A stretch of 64,000 nt of DNA from Halomonas borealis (GCF_004798905.1 NZ_SDMO01000013.1:24680-88679), one strand, 5' to 3'; positions 19,742-30,163 are shown, numbered from the stretch's first letter. Made by a program: numbers and translations. Notes: a model not told the origin generated them from the sequence alone.

Positions 19742-20608
19742 TCAGTCGTCGGCTGCCGAGGCCGGTTCGGCTTCGAGCAGGCGAATGCGTCGATTGTCGG
19801 CGTTGAGCACGGTGAAGCGCCAGCCACCGATCTCGGTATGCTCGCCGCGACCGGGCAAGTGGCCGAAGCGCTGCATGACCAGGCCGCCGAGGGTGTCGAA
19901 CTCCTCGTCGGAGAAGTGTGTGTCGAAGCGCTCGTTGAAGTCGTCGATGGGGGTCAGGGCGCGGATCGCGTAGCGCGACTCTCCCAGCAGGCGAATGTCC
20001 TCTTCCTCGTCGGTGTCGTGCTCGTCCTCGATGTCGCCGACGATCTCCTCGAGGATATCCTCGATGGTCACGATGCCGGCGGTGCCGCCATATTCGTCGA
20101 CGACCACGGCCATGTGGCTGTGGGTATCGCGGAATTCCTTGAGCAGGCTGTTGAGGCGCTTGGACTCCGGCACGAACATCGCCGGGCGCAGGACCTCCTC
20201 GAGCTGGAAGGGATGCCCGTTGTCCTGGCTCTGGCGCAGCAACGGCAGCAGGTCCTTGACCAGCAGGGTGCCCTTCACCTCGTCGAGGTTCTCGCCGACC
20301 ACCGGATAGCGGGAGTGGCCGGTCTCGAGTATCACCGGCAGGTACTCTTCCAGCGGCTGATCGAGGCCGATGGCGGTGATCCGGGAGCGCGGAATCAGCA
20401 CCTCGCGTACCTGCTGATCGCTGATGTTCAGCGCGCCCTCGATGATCATCATGGCGTCCTGCTCGAGCTTGAGCCGGCTGGCGGCCTGGCGCAGGAACTC
20501 CAGCAATTCGTCCCGCGAGCTCGGCGCGTCGCTGTCGCCGGACAGGGCGCTGAACAACTTATCGAGCCAGGACTTGCTGCCCTGGCCGGTCGATCGGTCT
20601 TCGCTCAT
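19742..20608 (-). CDS. corC: CorC/YbeX, CBS-pair and transporter-associated domain protein
   Basis: A 288-residue soluble protein with a CBS-domain pair ([22 protein letters not shown] through [33 protein letters not shown]) and a C-terminal CorC_HlyC domain. E. coli CorC (YbeX) has been linked to magnesium/cobalt efflux and more recently to ribosome maturation. No membrane domain is present, which separates it from the larger HlyC/CorC proteins. The start overlaps the ybeY end by 4 bases. Confidence 0.93.
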   Translation of the reverse strand: MSEDRSTGQGSKSWLDKLFSALSGDSDAPSSRDELLEFLRQAASRLKLEQDAMMIIEGALNISDQQVREVLIPRSRITAIGLDQPLEEYLPVILETGHSRYPVVGENLDEVKGTLLVKDLLPLLRQSQDNGHPFQLEEVLRPAMFVPESKRLNSLLKEFRDTHSHMAVVVDEYGGTAGIVTIEDILEEIVGDIEDEHDTDEEEDIRLLGESRYAIRALTPIDDFNERFDTHFSDEEFDTLGGLVMQRFGHLPGRGEHTEIGGWRFTVLNADNRRIRLLEAEPASAADD

Positions 20609-21117
20609 GCGTCGGTTCTCTCATCCTCGGGATCGGAATCACGATGCGCCGGGCCGGAGGCCCGGTAGGGGTCGGCGATGTTCAGGCCGGCGAGGATGGA
20701 TCGCTCCAGTGCCTCCATGGTCTCGGCCTCATCGTTCTCGATATGGTCATAGTCCATCAGGTGCAGGGTGCCATGAACCACCATGTGAGCGTAGTGATCG
20801 ACGAGCGTCTTGTCCTGATCGCGGGCCTCGGCGAGCACCACCGGGTGGCAGATCACCAGGTCGCCGAGCAGCGGCAAGGTGATGCCTGGCGGGCATTCGA
20901 AGGGGAAGGACAGCACGTTGGTGGGCTTGTCGCGCTGGCGATAGTCGCGGTTGAGCGACCGGCTCTCCTCGGCATCGACGAAGCGCACCGTCAGTTCAAA
21001 GCGCCCCTCGTCGGGGTGTCGGGCCAGCACCGCACCGACCCAGGCCTCGAGTTCGGCCTGGGTCGGTAGGTCGGCGCTGTCGATGGCGGGCTGACGATCG
21101 ACCTCGGCCGGGTTCAT
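20605..21117 (-). CDS. ybeY: Endoribonuclease YbeY (16S rRNA processing)
   Basis: A 170-residue metalloprotein with the invariant HGxLHLxGYDH-type zinc site, here [11 protein letters not shown] (His115, His119, His125). YbeY takes part in 16S rRNA 3'-end maturation and ribosome quality control. TNVLSFPFE is also conserved. The C-terminal tail of about 25 residues is polar and acidic. Overlapping starts and stops (4 bases at each end) tie it to phoH and corC, as in other gammaproteobacteria. Confidence 0.94.
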   Translation of the reverse strand: MNPAEVDRQPAIDSADLPTQAELEAWVGAVLARHPDEGRFELTVRFVDAEESRSLNRDYRQRDKPTNVLSFPFECPPGITLPLLGDLVICHPVVLAEARDQDKTLVDHYAHMVVHGTLHLMDYDHIENDEAETMEALERSILAGLNIADPYRASGPAHRDSDPEDERTDA

Positions 21118-22220
21118 TCGCCTTCCTCGCGACCGTTGTGGCGTTCGCGCCGTTCCTGGCCGAGTTGCCTTTCCTGGCGTAGCGCCTCGCGCTCCTGCTC
21201 GCGGGCCTCGCGCTTGGCACGCGCCTGGTTCTCTTCCTCGGCCTCGAACTGGTCATAGGCCTCGATGATGCGCTGTACCAGCGGGTGGCGGACCACGTCC
21301 TTGGCGGCGAAGTGGGTGACGCCGATGCCCGGGGTGCCGTGGAGCACATCGAGGACCTGGATCAGCCCCGAAGTCTGGCCGCGGGGCAGGTCGACTTGGG
21401 TGATGTCACCGGTGATCACCGCGGTGGAACCGAAGCCGATGCGCGTCAGGAACATCTTCATCTGTTCGCGCGTGGTGTTCTGGCTCTCGTCGAGGATGAT
21501 GAAGGCGTTGTTGAGCGTGCGTCCGCGCATGTAGGCCAACGGCGCGATCTCGATGATCTGGCGCTCGATCAGCTTGGCGACCTGCTCGAAGCCGATCATC
21601 TCGTAGAGGGCGTCGTAGAGCGGGCGCAGGTAAGGGTCGATCTTCTGGGCCAGGTCGCCGGGCAAAAAGCCGAGCTTCTCGCCGGCTTCCACCGCGGGGC
21701 GCACCAGCAGGATGCGGCGCACCTGTTGTTGATTGAGAGCCTCGACCGCGGCGGCCACCGCGAGGTACGTCTTGCCGGTGCCGGCCGGGCCGATGCCGAA
21801 GTTGATGTCGTGGTCGCGGATGCTCGAGACGTAGCGTTGCTGGTTGAGCCCGCGGGGCTTGATCAGGGTCTTGGGCGTGCGCAGCAGGACGTCGCCGTCG
21901 CTGTCGCCGCCTTCTTCCTCCTCCTCGAGGGCTTCCAGGCCGGACTCCTGCAGGAAGAGGTGGACGGTGTCCGGGGTCAGCTCGCTGGCCTCGGCCTCGC
22001 GGTAGAGGTGCTCGACGACGTTGGAGGCGGCCTTGACCCGGGGGCCGGGGCCGGCCAGCTGGAAGACGTTGCCGCGGTTGCGCAGGGTGACGCCGAGACG
22101 TTCCTCGATCAGCTTGAGGTGTTCGTCCTGTTGGCCACAGAGCGTGGCCAGGCGTTTGGGATCGTTGGGCTCGAGGTTCAGGGTGATGACGCGGTTGGCC
22201 GCGGAGGCTGGCTGGCTCAA
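21114..22220 (-). CDS. ybeZ: PhoH-family ATPase (YbeZ)
   Basis: A 368-residue cytosolic P-loop ATPase of the PhoH/YbeZ type, a partner of YbeY. Walker A is GPAGTGKT (144-151) and the Walker B region is [13 protein letters not shown]-like N-terminal part is followed by a very acidic run (about 97-109), and the C-terminus is a charged Arg/Glu-rich helix. The likeliest start is TTG at 22220 ([18 protein letters not shown]), matching family length; no strong ribosome site precedes it, so this start is uncertain by a few codons. A 229-base leader separates it from miaB. Confidence 0.9.
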   Translation of the reverse strand: MSQPASAANRVITLNLEPNDPKRLATLCGQQDEHLKLIEERLGVTLRNRGNVFQLAGPGPRVKAASNVVEHLYREAEASELTPDTVHLFLQESGLEALEEEEEGGDSDGDVLLRTPKTLIKPRGLNQQRYVSSIRDHDINFGIGPAGTGKTYLAVAAAVEALNQQQVRRILLVRPAVEAGEKLGFLPGDLAQKIDPYLRPLYDALYEMIGFEQVAKLIERQIIEIAPLAYMRGRTLNNAFIILDESQNTTREQMKMFLTRIGFGSTAVITGDITQVDLPRGQTSGLIQVLDVLHGTPGIGVTHFAAKDVVRHPLVQRIIEAYDQFEAEEENQARAKREAREQEREALRQERQLGQERRERHNGREEGE

Positions 22221-22263
22221 GACGGGCGGGTCCGTGAGTTGTTGGGTGTCGGGATCAGCTTAC

Positions 22264-22285
22264 TGCCCCGGAAGCTGCCGGGGCA
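22264..22285. terminator. GC hairpin between miaB and ybeZ
   Basis: TGCCCCGG (22264-22271) pairs with CCGGGGCA (22278-22285) around AAGCTG. It lies in the miaB-ybeZ gap on the operon transcript and lacks a T-run, so it may attenuate or mark an RNA processing site rather than terminate fully. Confidence 0.4.
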
Positions 22286-22310
22286 ATGTGCGTGGACATC
22301 CATGATCTGC

Positions 22311-22390
22311 TGCGCGTCGGCCATACGGCGTTGAAACCGTGATCAGAAGGCTCATTTGGCGTGCTGAACTGCATTCCTTCTCACGGTTTC
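22311..22390. repeat. Intergenic repeat, copy A
   Basis: This stretch in the miaB-ybeZ gap shares an ordered block pattern with 30246-30306: CTGCGC, TCGGCnATACnGCGTT, then CTCATT at exactly the same distance (34 bases from the TCGG) and TGAACT 14 or 15 bases later. Copy A also carries a perfect 10-bp inverted repeat, GAAACCGTGA (22333-22342) with TCACGGTTTC (22381-22390). Confidence 0.55.
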
Positions 22391-22449
22391 GCCTTGTCCG
22401 ACCGGAGCCGGCGAGATCATGAACCGTCCCTGGTCTGAGGAGGTCGGGG

Positions 22450-23793
22450 TCAGAAACGCTCCGGCGAGGCCAGCTCGCCGCGCAGCGAGTTGGGCAGCGC
22501 CTCGCTGATCTCCACGTCGACGAAGTAGCCGATCAGCTCGGTGGGGTTCGGCGCGCGGAAGTTGACCACCCGGTTGTTCTCGGTGCGGCCCGACAGCTGT
22601 CCCGGGTCCTTGGGTGAGAAGCCGGTGACCAGCACGCGCTGGGTGGAGCCCACCATGCGCCGGCTGATCTGCATGGCCTGTTGGTTGATGCGCTCCTGGA
22701 GGATCGCCAGGCGCTGCTTCTTGACCGCCTCCGGGGTGTCGTCCTCGAAGCCTGCGGCCGGGGTGCCGGGCCGTGCCGAGTAGACGAAGCTGAAGGAGAC
22801 GTCGAAGCCGATGCGGCCGATCAGGTCCATGGTGTTGGCGAAGTCTTCCTCGGTCTCGCCAGGGAAGCCGATGATGAAGTCCGAGGAGAAGCTGATGTCC
22901 GGGCGTAGCGCGCGGATGCGTTCCATCTTCTCCACGTATTCCTCGACGGTGTGGCCGCGCTTCATGGCCGCGAGGATGCGGTCGGACCCGGCCTGTACCG
23001 GCAGGTGAAGGTGGCTGACCAGCTCCGGGATCTCACCGTAGGCCTCGATCAGGCTGTCGGAGAACTCCACCGGATGCGAGGTGGTGAAGCGGATCCGGTC
23101 GATGCCTTCCACCGCCGCCACGCAGGCGATCAGCTCGGCCAGGTCGATTTCCTCGCCGAGCTGGTTCTCGCCGCGATAGGCGTTAACGTTCTGGCCCAGC
23201 AGGTTGATCTCACGCACACCCTGGTCGGCGAGGTGGATCACCTCGTCCATCACCGCCTCGAAGGGCCGCGAGATCTCTTCGCCACGGGTGTAGGGGACCA
23301 CGCAGAAGGTGCAGTACTTGGAGCAGCCTTCCATGACCGAGACGAAGGCGGTGGCACCGTCGGAGCTGGGGCGGGGAAGATGGTCGAACTTCTCCACCTC
23401 GGGGAAGGTCACATCGACCACCGAGATCTGGTCGTCCCGCCGGGCGTCGAGCATCGACGGTACCCGGTGCAGGGTCTGGGGGCCGAAGACCATGTCGACC
23501 TGGGGCGCGCGCTTGCGCAACGCCTCGCCTTCCTGGCTGGCCACGCAGCCGCCTACACCGATCACCAGGTCCGGGTTGGCTTCCTTGAGCTTCTTCCAGC
23601 GACCGAGCTGGTGGAAGACCTTCTCCTGGGCCTTCTCGCGGATCGAGCAGGTGTTGAGCAGGATGACGTCCGCATCGCGTTCGTCGTCGGTGAGCTCCAG
23701 CTGGTGGGATTCGCCGAGCAGATCCGCCATGCGTGCGGAATCGTACTCGTTCATCTGGCAGCCATGCGTCTTGATGAAGAGTTTCTTCGCCAT
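22450..23793 (-). CDS. miaB: tRNA-2-methylthio-N6-isopentenyladenosine synthase MiaB
   Basis: A 447-residue radical-SAM methylthiotransferase acting on i6A37 of tRNAs that read UNN codons. The N-terminal domain holds cysteines 12, 49 and 83 ([28 protein letters not shown]) for one 4Fe-4S cluster; the radical-SAM cluster uses Cys157, 161 and 164 ([10 protein letters not shown]). A TRAM domain closes the protein. ATG at 23793 starts [18 protein letters not shown] as in the family, although no good ribosome site precedes it; the frame stays open 76 codons more through unlikely sequence. It heads the minus-strand block. Confidence 0.95.
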   Translation of the reverse strand: MAKKLFIKTHGCQMNEYDSARMADLLGESHQLELTDDERDADVILLNTCSIREKAQEKVFHQLGRWKKLKEANPDLVIGVGGCVASQEGEALRKRAPQVDMVFGPQTLHRVPSMLDARRDDQISVVDVTFPEVEKFDHLPRPSSDGATAFVSVMEGCSKYCTFCVVPYTRGEEISRPFEAVMDEVIHLADQGVREINLLGQNVNAYRGENQLGEEIDLAELIACVAAVEGIDRIRFTTSHPVEFSDSLIEAYGEIPELVSHLHLPVQAGSDRILAAMKRGHTVEEYVEKMERIRALRPDISFSSDFIIGFPGETEEDFANTMDLIGRIGFDVSFSFVYSARPGTPAAGFEDDTPEAVKKQRLAILQERINQQAMQISRRMVGSTQRVLVTGFSPKDPGQLSGRTENNRVVNFRAPNPTELIGYFVDVEISEALPNSLRGELASPERF

Positions 23794-24187
23794 AAGAATA
23801 GGTCGTGGCGTCTGGGCCCGACGTTGCACCGGTGGATGATCGTTCGCAGGGAGGCGGCCGGCAAGGCCGTCCGATTGAGGGCAGCGATTATACGCACCCA
23901 AGCGAGGCGGGGCCAGCGTGTCGGACCGCCCGGCGTGCGGGCCTGTGGTACCCTTGTCGGCGTCGGAGGCGCCGGCGGGGTGGTCAGGAAATGACCGGAA
24001 TGCTGTCATATCGGCAGCCATGCCACCTGGCCGCGGGTTTCCAGCGGTTTTCCCGGCAGTTGTCCACAGATGCTGTGGATGATCCGGAGACGCACTCTCA
24101 TCACGGTGGGCCGGGCAAGGAAGGTCCGGTCATGACCGCCATCGCCGCGAGCGGCGAATATAGAGCCTTGGATAGCCAGGACGACGC
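23794..24187. other. Divergent intergenic region miaB / SH3 protein
   Basis: About 394 bases with no supported gene. It contains the miaB -10 element (23887-23892), two DnaA-box-like 9-mers in opposite orientation, TTGTCCACA (24060-24068) and TGTGGATGA (24074-24082), forming a small hairpin, and the palindrome GGTCATGACC (24128-24137) upstream of the SH3 gene. Confidence 0.5.
23887..23892 (-). promoter_or_regulatory. Sigma-70 -10 element for the miaB operon
   Basis: A perfect TATAAT on the minus strand, 94 bases before the miaB start. The -35 at 17 bases (TGGCCC) is poor, so an activator or another factor may help. No other consensus -10 is near. Confidence 0.5.
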
Positions 24188-24829
24188 ATGACGATGCAAC
24201 GATACAAGACACTGATGACGCTGGGTGCACTGCTCGGGGCGCTAGCCCTGCCGGTGCAGGCTCAGCAGGACGACGACGCCCAGGACGCCTCTCGCTGGGT
24301 GTCCGATGATCTCACCACCTTCGTGCGCAGCGGCCCCACCGATGGCTATCGCATCGTCGGCACCCTGACCGCCGGCGACCCGGTAGCGCTGCTGGGGACT
24401 CAGGGGGACTACAGTCGTGTGCGCAGCCAGGCCGGCGACGTGGTCTGGGTGCCGACGAGCGATCTTCAGGACGCCCCCAGCGCCAAGGTCCAGCTGCCCG
24501 CGCTGGAGTCGCGGGTGGAGGAACTCTCCGAGGAACTGTCGGGCATCAACGAGACCTGGGAGAGCCGCATGGCCTCGCTCACCGAGACCCTCGGCGTGCG
24601 TGAGCAGCGCATCGCCGAACTCGAGCGGCGCAATCAGGCCCTCGAGTCGGAAAGCGAGAGCGCCGGCGCCACCGTGCGTGAGCTACAGGCCCGTCTCGAT
24701 ACCCAGGAGGAGGACCTGCTGATGCGCTACTTCATGTACGGCGGTGGTGTGGCCGGGGCTGGCCTGCTGGTCGGCCTGATCGTGCCGCACCTGCCGCGTC
24801 GCCGTCGCAAGCGCGACCGTTGGTTCTGA
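24188..24829 (+). CDS. SH3-domain coiled-coil membrane protein (YgiM-like)
   Basis: A 213-residue exported protein: signal peptide (to about AQA, residue 25), a bacterial SH3 domain (about 33-95, with FVRSGPTDGYRIVGTL and VWVPTSDL), a long coiled coil (about 100-180), one membrane helix (about 184-203) and a short basic tail. This order matches the YgiM / TIGR04211 family, whose role is not settled. The ATG at 24188 has AGGA seven bases upstream; an in-frame ATG two codons later is also possible. tpm follows 9 bases on. Confidence 0.85.
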   Translation: MTMQRYKTLMTLGALLGALALPVQAQQDDDAQDASRWVSDDLTTFVRSGPTDGYRIVGTLTAGDPVALLGTQGDYSRVRSQAGDVVWVPTSDLQDAPSAKVQLPALESRVEELSEELSGINETWESRMASLTETLGVREQRIAELERRNQALESESESAGATVRELQARLDTQEEDLLMRYFMYGGGVAGAGLLVGLIVPHLPRRRRKRDRWF

Positions 24830-24838
24830 GGTCGCATC

Positions 24839-25480
24839 ATGGATAACCCATGGCTCGTGCGTTGGCGCGAGGGACGCATCGGCTTCCACCGCGACGCGCC
24901 GCATCCGGCCCTGATCCGCTATTGGCAGGCACTGGGCGCGGCCACCGACGCCAAGGTGTTGGTGCCGCTGTGTGGCAAGAGCCTGGACATGCGCTGGTTG
25001 GCCGGGCAGGGGCATCCGGTACTAGGCATCGAGCTTGCGTCCGAGGCCATCGAGCAGTTCCTGGCCGAGGGCGAGGGGGAGGTCTCCCGTTATCGTCGCG
25101 GTGGCTTCGAGATCGGCCGCCAGCACAACGTGGAGCTCTGGCACGGCGACTTCTTCCACTTCCATATCGAGGCCGCCGCCGAGGTGGGCGCCTTCTATGA
25201 CCGGGCGGCCTTGATCGCCCTGTCCGAGGCGACCCGCCAACGCTACGCCTTCCACCTGGCCCAGCTGTTGCCGCCTGGCAGCCAAGGGTTGCTGATCGGC
25301 CTGACCCGCGCCCCTGGCGATGAGCGTGGGCCACCCTTCAGTGTTGGCGCCGAGGAGATTCGCGAGCTGTTCGCGCCCAACTTCGAACTGGAGCTCTTGG
25401 AAGAGGGCGAGCCGGAGCCGGGTAGCGGCTTTCGCGAGAGTGTCTGGAGGCTGATCCGTCGCGGCCCTCGGGGCGACTGA
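24839..25480 (+). CDS. tpm: Thiopurine S-methyltransferase
   Basis: A 213-residue AdoMet-dependent methyltransferase of the TPMT family, which methylates thiopurines and, in some bacteria, selenite or tellurite species. Marks include the opening WLVRWREGRIGFHRDAPHP, the AdoMet site VLVPLCGKSLDMRWLAGQGH and LGIELASEAIEQF, and FYDRAALIAL. Length is normal. It is probably cotranscribed with the SH3 gene. The natural substrate is unknown. Confidence 0.93.
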   Translation: MDNPWLVRWREGRIGFHRDAPHPALIRYWQALGAATDAKVLVPLCGKSLDMRWLAGQGHPVLGIELASEAIEQFLAEGEGEVSRYRRGGFEIGRQHNVELWHGDFFHFHIEAAAEVGAFYDRAALIALSEATRQRYAFHLAQLLPPGSQGLLIGLTRAPGDERGPPFSVGAEEIRELFAPNFELELLEEGEPEPGSGFRESVWRLIRRGPRGD

Positions 25481-25530
25481 GCGGGCTCGGCAAGCGGCCC
25501 GCCCCGCCGATATGCCGACGGGGCAGGGCG

Positions 25531-26121
25531 CTAGCGGGCCAGCAGGCTCGCCAGCTCCGGGTCCTTGAAGGCGCGATCGAGCGCATCGGACAGCAGCTTC
25601 TCGATCATCGCCTGGTTGGCCTCGCGGCCCGGGCGCATGGCGTATTGCTGGGTGCGACGGGCGGTATAGCGGCCGGTGTAGGTGGTGCCGTCATGCCGGG
25701 CCTCGGCCTCCAGCACCGCGGTCAGGCGTGCACTGCCGACCAGCGGCAGGGCATCGCCGGGACCGTAGTCGAGCCGCTTCAGGGTCAGCGTCAGGCGGGG
25801 TTGCCCCGGCGTGGTGCCGCGGGTGGGGCGAAACCCCATGTCCTGCACCGCACGCTCGGCCTCGGCCTGCAGGCGCGGCGTCAGCTCGCCGGGGTCGACG
25901 ATGATCACCGCCGTGGAGCCGGCGCTGCCGGAGCGGGAGCCGATCACCGCCTCTTCGCGGGTGTCGCGGGCGCTCACGCTGACCGCTTGTCCCTGGCCGA
26001 CGGCCGGCACCTGGGCGCTGCGCTTGGGGTCGGGTTGCAGGTAGTGGGGGCTGGCACAGCCGGCGAGCCAGCCGTTGGCCAGCAGTAGCAGGCTCAGGCC
26101 GAACAGGCGTCGGGTGGTCAT
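25531..26121 (-). CDS. YajG-like outer-membrane lipoprotein
   Basis: A 196-residue lipoprotein with a signal peptide ending in the lipobox LAGC (Cys22) followed by ASPHYLQPDPK. The rest has the alternating strand pattern of YajG-type lipoproteins (VSVSARDTRE, AVIIVDPGELTPRLQAEAERAV). The +2 residue is Ala, so outer-membrane sorting by Lol is expected. Function is not known. It is transcribed alone, convergent with tpm. Confidence 0.75.
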   Translation of the reverse strand: MTTRRLFGLSLLLLANGWLAGCASPHYLQPDPKRSAQVPAVGQGQAVSVSARDTREEAVIGSRSGSAGSTAVIIVDPGELTPRLQAEAERAVQDMGFRPTRGTTPGQPRLTLTLKRLDYGPGDALPLVGSARLTAVLEAEARHDGTTYTGRYTARRTQQYAMRPGREANQAMIEKLLSDALDRAFKDPELASLLAR

Positions 26122-26326
26122 GGTGCTCTCCTTGCCGAATGCAAAGGCTAGAGTACAGTAAACACTGACTCATGGCTGCGCTCGATATCCTGGCCGCCGG
26201 CGGTGCTCAAGACCCCCATTTACTGTCTCGTCCAAGGCGGTTTCCGTTCCGGCGACGCTCAGTCCTTCTTCGCTCGCGGCATGAATCAGCGCTTCCTCAT
26301 CGCGACTTCCAGCCGGGGGGGGCTCG

Positions 26327-26368
26327 ACACTCGGGGCACGCCGCCCGACAGCGGCGTGCCCCGAGTGT
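26327..26368. terminator. 18-bp perfect hairpin downstream of ggt
   Basis: A perfect 18-bp inverted repeat (26327-26344 with 26351-26368, loop CCGACA) lies 16 bases past the ggt stop on the minus strand. The stem is unusually long; there is no T-run. Confidence 0.8.
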
Positions 26369-26384
26369 GCAGAGCCTCGACGAT

Positions 26385-28115
26385 TCAGAGGCCCATGGCC
26401 GAGGAGGTGGAGCGCCGTGGATCGGCGCCGCCGAAGAACCGGCCGTCCTCGATCACGATCGACTGCGCGGCGCCCATGGCCGACTGCTGGCTGATGGTGT
26501 GGCCGCGGGCCTCGAGCAGCGACAGGGTGTCGGGGCTGAAACCGGCCTCGACACGCAGCTCGTCGGGCAGCCACTGGTGGTGCAGGCGTGGTGCGCTGAC
26601 CGCCGACTGGATGTTCATGTCGTGGTCGATGACGTTCATCAGCACCTGCAGGGTGGTGGTGATGATCCGCGAGCCGCCGGGGCTGCCGGTGATCAGGAAG
26701 TTCTCGCCGTCGCGCTTGACGATGGTCGGAGTCATCGACGACAGCATGCGCTTACCGGGCTCTATCTTGTTGGCCTCGCCGCCGATCAGGCCGTAGGCGT
26801 TGGGCACGCCGGGCTTGGCTGAGAAGTCGTCCATCTCGTTGTTGAGCAGGAAACCGGCGCCCTCGACGGCGATGCCCGAGCCGTAGCTGAAGTTGATGGT
26901 ATAGGTGTTGGAGACCGCCAGGCCGTCGCCGTCGGCGATCGAGAAGTGGGTGGTCTCGTTGGACTCATAGGGCGCCGGGTCGCCGGCGCTGATCTCGTCG
27001 CTGGGGGTGGCGCGATCGATGGCGATCTGCGAGCGCAGCTCGTCGGCATAGGCCTTGGAGGTGAGGCCGTCGAGCGGTACCTCGACGAAGTCGGTATCGC
27101 CGAGGTATTCGGCGCGATCGGCGTAGGCACGCTTCATGGCTTCGGCCATCAGGTGCATGGTGTCGGCCGCGCCGAAGCCCATCTCGGCGATGTCATAGCC
27201 CTCGAGGACATTGAGGATCTCCACGATGTGGGCGCCGCCGGAGGAGGGCGGGCTCATGGCGTAGACATCGTAGCCGCGATAGTTGCCGTGGCTGGGCTCG
27301 CGGATCTCCGGCTGGTAGCCGGCGAGATCCTCGCGGGTGATCAGTCCGTCGTGGCGCTGCATCTCGGCGACGATCAACTCGGCGGTCTCGCCTTCGTAGA
27401 ATTCTCGCGCGCCCTGCTCGGCGATGCGCCGGAGCGTGGCCGCCAGATCCGGCTGACGGAAGGTGTCGCCGACCCGATAGGCGCTGCCGTCTTCCTTGTA
27501 GAACATCGCCTGGCTGGCATCCCACTGGGTCAGGCGTTCGCCGGCATCGGCGACCCCATCGACGAAGCGCTGTGGCACCACGAAGCCCTCATCGGCGAGG
27601 CGGATCGCCGGCGCCAGGGCTGCGGACAGGCTCAGGGTGCCGTATTCCTCGAGGGCTCGGGCCAGGCCGGCCACGGTGCCGGGGACCCCGGCGGCGCGAT
27701 GGGTGAAACGCGACCACTCGCTGACGGCGTTGCCTTCTTCATCCTGGAACATGGTCTCGGTGGCGGCCGCCGGCGCGGTCTCCCGGTAGTCGATGGCGGT
27801 GACCTCGCCGCTTCGTTCGTCGGAGATCAGCATGAACCCGCCGCCCCCGATGTTGCCCGAGCGCGGCTGGGTCACCGCCAGCGCGAAGCCGGCGGTGACC
27901 GCCGCGTCCACGGCGTTGCCGCCCTCGGCGAGCACCTCGTGGGCGACCTGTGAGGCCAGGAAGTGGCTGGTGGCCACCATGCCCTGCTCGCCCGTCTCGG
28001 GATGGAAGCGTTCGCCCTCGAGGATGGCCGACTGGGCCATGGCGAGAGAGGGCGCGCACAGCGCGAGACCCAATAGGCCGGTGCCGAGCGTGTGGCGCAG
28101 CGGGAGGAATGGCAT
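26385..28115 (-). CDS. ggt: Gamma-glutamyltranspeptidase precursor
   Basis: A 576-residue periplasmic N-terminal-nucleophile hydrolase that cleaves gamma-glutamyl bonds of glutathione and related compounds. A signal peptide (to about AMA, residue 27) leads the large subunit; autocleavage is expected just before Thr388 in ETTHFSIAD, which becomes the nucleophile of the small subunit. [18 protein letters not shown] and [11 protein letters not shown] are also conserved. AAGGAGAG lies before the ATG. It is divergent from rpe. It could recycle glutathione-derived amino acids. Confidence 0.95.
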   Translation of the reverse strand: MPFLPLRHTLGTGLLGLALCAPSLAMAQSAILEGERFHPETGEQGMVATSHFLASQVAHEVLAEGGNAVDAAVTAGFALAVTQPRSGNIGGGGFMLISDERSGEVTAIDYRETAPAAATETMFQDEEGNAVSEWSRFTHRAAGVPGTVAGLARALEEYGTLSLSAALAPAIRLADEGFVVPQRFVDGVADAGERLTQWDASQAMFYKEDGSAYRVGDTFRQPDLAATLRRIAEQGAREFYEGETAELIVAEMQRHDGLITREDLAGYQPEIREPSHGNYRGYDVYAMSPPSSGGAHIVEILNVLEGYDIAEMGFGAADTMHLMAEAMKRAYADRAEYLGDTDFVEVPLDGLTSKAYADELRSQIAIDRATPSDEISAGDPAPYESNETTHFSIADGDGLAVSNTYTINFSYGSGIAVEGAGFLLNNEMDDFSAKPGVPNAYGLIGGEANKIEPGKRMLSSMTPTIVKRDGENFLITGSPGGSRIITTTLQVLMNVIDHDMNIQSAVSAPRLHHQWLPDELRVEAGFSPDTLSLLEARGHTISQQSAMGAAQSIVIEDGRFFGGADPRRSTSSAMGL

Positions 28116-28243
28116 CGATCTCTCCTTCGTCGTGGGCGGGATTCTTCACTATCGTCGGCGATGGCCGATGTCGCAAGGAGGGCGCGCGGGTTCCTGTTAG
28201 AATGCCGATCATCATGACCGTGACTTCGACAGGATGCTGCTCC

Positions 28244-28942
28244 ATGAGTGATTCGACGCCCGATTATCAGCTTGCCCCCTCGATTCTTTCCGCCGATTTC
28301 GCCCGCCTCGGCGAGGAGGTCGATGACGTTATCGCCTCCGGCGCCGATATCGTCCATTTCGACGTCATGGATAATCACTACGTGCCCAACCTGACCATCG
28401 GCCCGATGGTCTGTGAGGCACTGCGCAAGCATGGCGTCACCGCGCCCATCGATGCGCATCTGATGGTCAAGCCGGTGGATCAACTTATCGGCGACTTCAT
28501 CGATGCCGGCGCCAGCTACATCACTTTCCATCCCGAGGCCTCGGATCACATCGACCGCTCGCTGCAGCTGATTCGTGACGGCGGCTGCCGGGCCGGGCTG
28601 GTGTTCAACCCGGCCACGCCGCTGTCGTTCCTCGACTATGTGATGGACAAGGTCGACATGGTGCTGCTGATGAGCGTCAATCCGGGGTTCGGCGGTCAGT
28701 CCTTCATTCCGGGTACCCTCGACAAGCTGCGCGAGGCGCGCCGCCGCATCGATGCCTCGGGCCGCCCGATTCGCCTGGAAGTCGACGGAGGGGTGAAGAT
28801 CGATAACATCGCCGAGATCGCGCGTGCCGGGGCCGATACCTTCGTCGCCGGCTCGGCGGTGTTCAAGGGGCGTAATGCCGCCGACCCGAATCGCTACGAC
28901 GGCGTCATCGGCGACCTTCGCCGGGCCCTGGCCGAGGCCTGA
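28244..28942 (+). CDS. rpe: Ribulose-phosphate 3-epimerase
   Basis: A 232-residue TIM-barrel enzyme interconverting ribulose-5-phosphate and xylulose-5-phosphate in the pentose phosphate pathway. Conserved segments: [54 protein letters not shown] and [11 protein letters not shown]. The start [15 protein letters not shown] at 28244 fits the family; an in-frame ATG 30 bases upstream is less likely. In Pseudomonas rpe sits directly before gph and trpE; here other genes intervene. Confidence 0.95.
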   Translation: MSDSTPDYQLAPSILSADFARLGEEVDDVIASGADIVHFDVMDNHYVPNLTIGPMVCEALRKHGVTAPIDAHLMVKPVDQLIGDFIDAGASYITFHPEASDHIDRSLQLIRDGGCRAGLVFNPATPLSFLDYVMDKVDMVLLMSVNPGFGGQSFIPGTLDKLREARRRIDASGRPIRLEVDGGVKIDNIAEIARAGADTFVAGSAVFKGRNAADPNRYDGVIGDLRRALAEA

Positions 28943-28944
28943 GG

Positions 28945-29235
28945 GTGACGGCAGAGACCGCGTCTCGTTGGTATCTTTACATGATCGAGACCGCCGGCGG
29001 GGCGCTCTACACCGGTATCACCACCGATGTGGTGCGTCGCCTCGGCGAGCACCGCGCCGGGCGCGGCGCCAAGGCCCTGCGTGGCAGAGGGCCGCTGCGG
29101 CTGGTATACCAAGAATGTGTCGGCGCTCAGGGCGAGGCGCTGCGCCGCGAGGCGGCGCTGAAGCGCCTGAGTGCTGCGGCCAAGCGCCGCTGGCTGGCCG
29201 AGCGCCGCTCGTCCAGCGGGGAAGCTGCCCCCTAG
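28945..29235 (+). CDS. GIY-YIG nuclease-domain protein (YhbQ/UPF0213-like)
   Basis: A 96-residue protein made of a single GIY-YIG domain: WYLYMIETAGGALYTGITTDVVRRLGEHRAG, with the conserved Tyr, Tyr-Thr-Gly-Ile, and Arg positions, and the family helix ALRREAALKRLSAAAKRRW. E. coli YhbQ-type proteins have reported DNA nuclease activity but no settled role. It starts with GTG 2 bases after the rpe stop, so translation is probably coupled. Confidence 0.82.
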   Translation: MTAETASRWYLYMIETAGGALYTGITTDVVRRLGEHRAGRGAKALRGRGPLRLVYQECVGAQGEALRREAALKRLSAAAKRRWLAERRSSSGEAAP

Positions 29236-29303
29236 GGGTGTCGGCGGGTCGGCGTCGGGCCGATGTGCCTTCGAACATTACCTGAACCCGACAGGGAGAA
29301 CCT

Positions 29304-30143
29304 ATGGACCTTCAATGGATCACCGACTTCGTGAGCATGCAGGGCACGAGCTTCGTCATCAACCTGGTGGCGGCGCTGGCCATCTTCTTCATCGGCCGCT
29401 GGGTGGTGAAGCTGCTGCACGGGCTGAGCCTCAAGGCCATGCAGCGCGGTAAGCTCGACCCGCTGCTGACCAAGTTCTTGGGCAATATTGTATATGCCTT
29501 GCTGATGATCTTCGTGGTGCTGGCGGCGATCGGCCAGGTCGGCATCCAGACGACCTCGCTGATCGCCGTGCTCGGTGCTGCCGGCCTGGCGGTGGGGCTG
29601 GCGCTGCAGGGGTCGCTGGCCAACTTCGCCGCCGGGGTGCTGGTGATCTTCTTTCGCCCCTACCGGATCGGCGATTACGTGGAGGCCGGCGGAACCTCCG
29701 GCACCATCGACGACGTGCAGATATTCACCACCGAGCTCAGGACGCCGGACAATCGCAAGGTCATCGTGCCCAACGGCCAGATGATGAGCGGTGCCATCAC
29801 CAACTACTCAAGCCATGACACGCGCCGCGTGGACCTGGTGGTCGGCGTCGGCTACGACGACGATATCGACACCGTACGCCGGGTACTGGAAGGCGTGGTG
29901 GCCGATGACCCGCGGGTGCTGGCCGATCCGGAACCGAACATCCGCATGAGTGCGATGGGGGATTCCTGCATCAACTGGATCGTGCGGCCCTGGGTCAATG
30001 CCGTGGACTATTGGGATGTCTACTGGGAGATGACCGAGGAGATCAAGCGTCGCTTCGATGCCGAGGCCATCAGCATTCCCTTCCCGCAGCGCGATGTGCA
30101 TGTCTACCACCACCCCGACAAGGCGGACGAGGCGAGCCTCTGA
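29304..30143 (+). CDS. mscS: Small-conductance mechanosensitive channel MscS
   Basis: A 279-residue MscS channel that opens under membrane tension to release solutes on hypo-osmotic shock, an obvious need for a halophile. Three membrane helices precede the beta and alpha/beta domains. The pore helix shows Gly/Ala packing (GLAVGLALQGSLANFAAGV), followed by FFRPYRIGDYVE and VPNGQMMSGAITNYS. Length equals E. coli MscS. Good GGGAGA ribosome site. A 17-bp hairpin follows. Confidence 0.95.
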   Translation: MDLQWITDFVSMQGTSFVINLVAALAIFFIGRWVVKLLHGLSLKAMQRGKLDPLLTKFLGNIVYALLMIFVVLAAIGQVGIQTTSLIAVLGAAGLAVGLALQGSLANFAAGVLVIFFRPYRIGDYVEAGGTSGTIDDVQIFTTELRTPDNRKVIVPNGQMMSGAITNYSSHDTRRVDLVVGVGYDDDIDTVRRVLEGVVADDPRVLADPEPNIRMSAMGDSCINWIVRPWVNAVDYWDVYWEMTEEIKRRFDAEAISIPFPQRDVHVYHHPDKADEASL

Positions 30144-30163
30144 CGTCGAGCCGCGTGGCAGCC

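Noticed and set aside
24060..24082. Replication origin
   Set aside because: Only two imperfect DnaA boxes, no AT-rich unwinding region and no dnaA, dnaN or parAB nearby.
26172..26822. Plus-strand frames beginning in the gap between the lipoprotein gene and ggt
   Set aside because: They run antisense into the 3' end of ggt and across the 18-bp terminator, with no start signal or domain.
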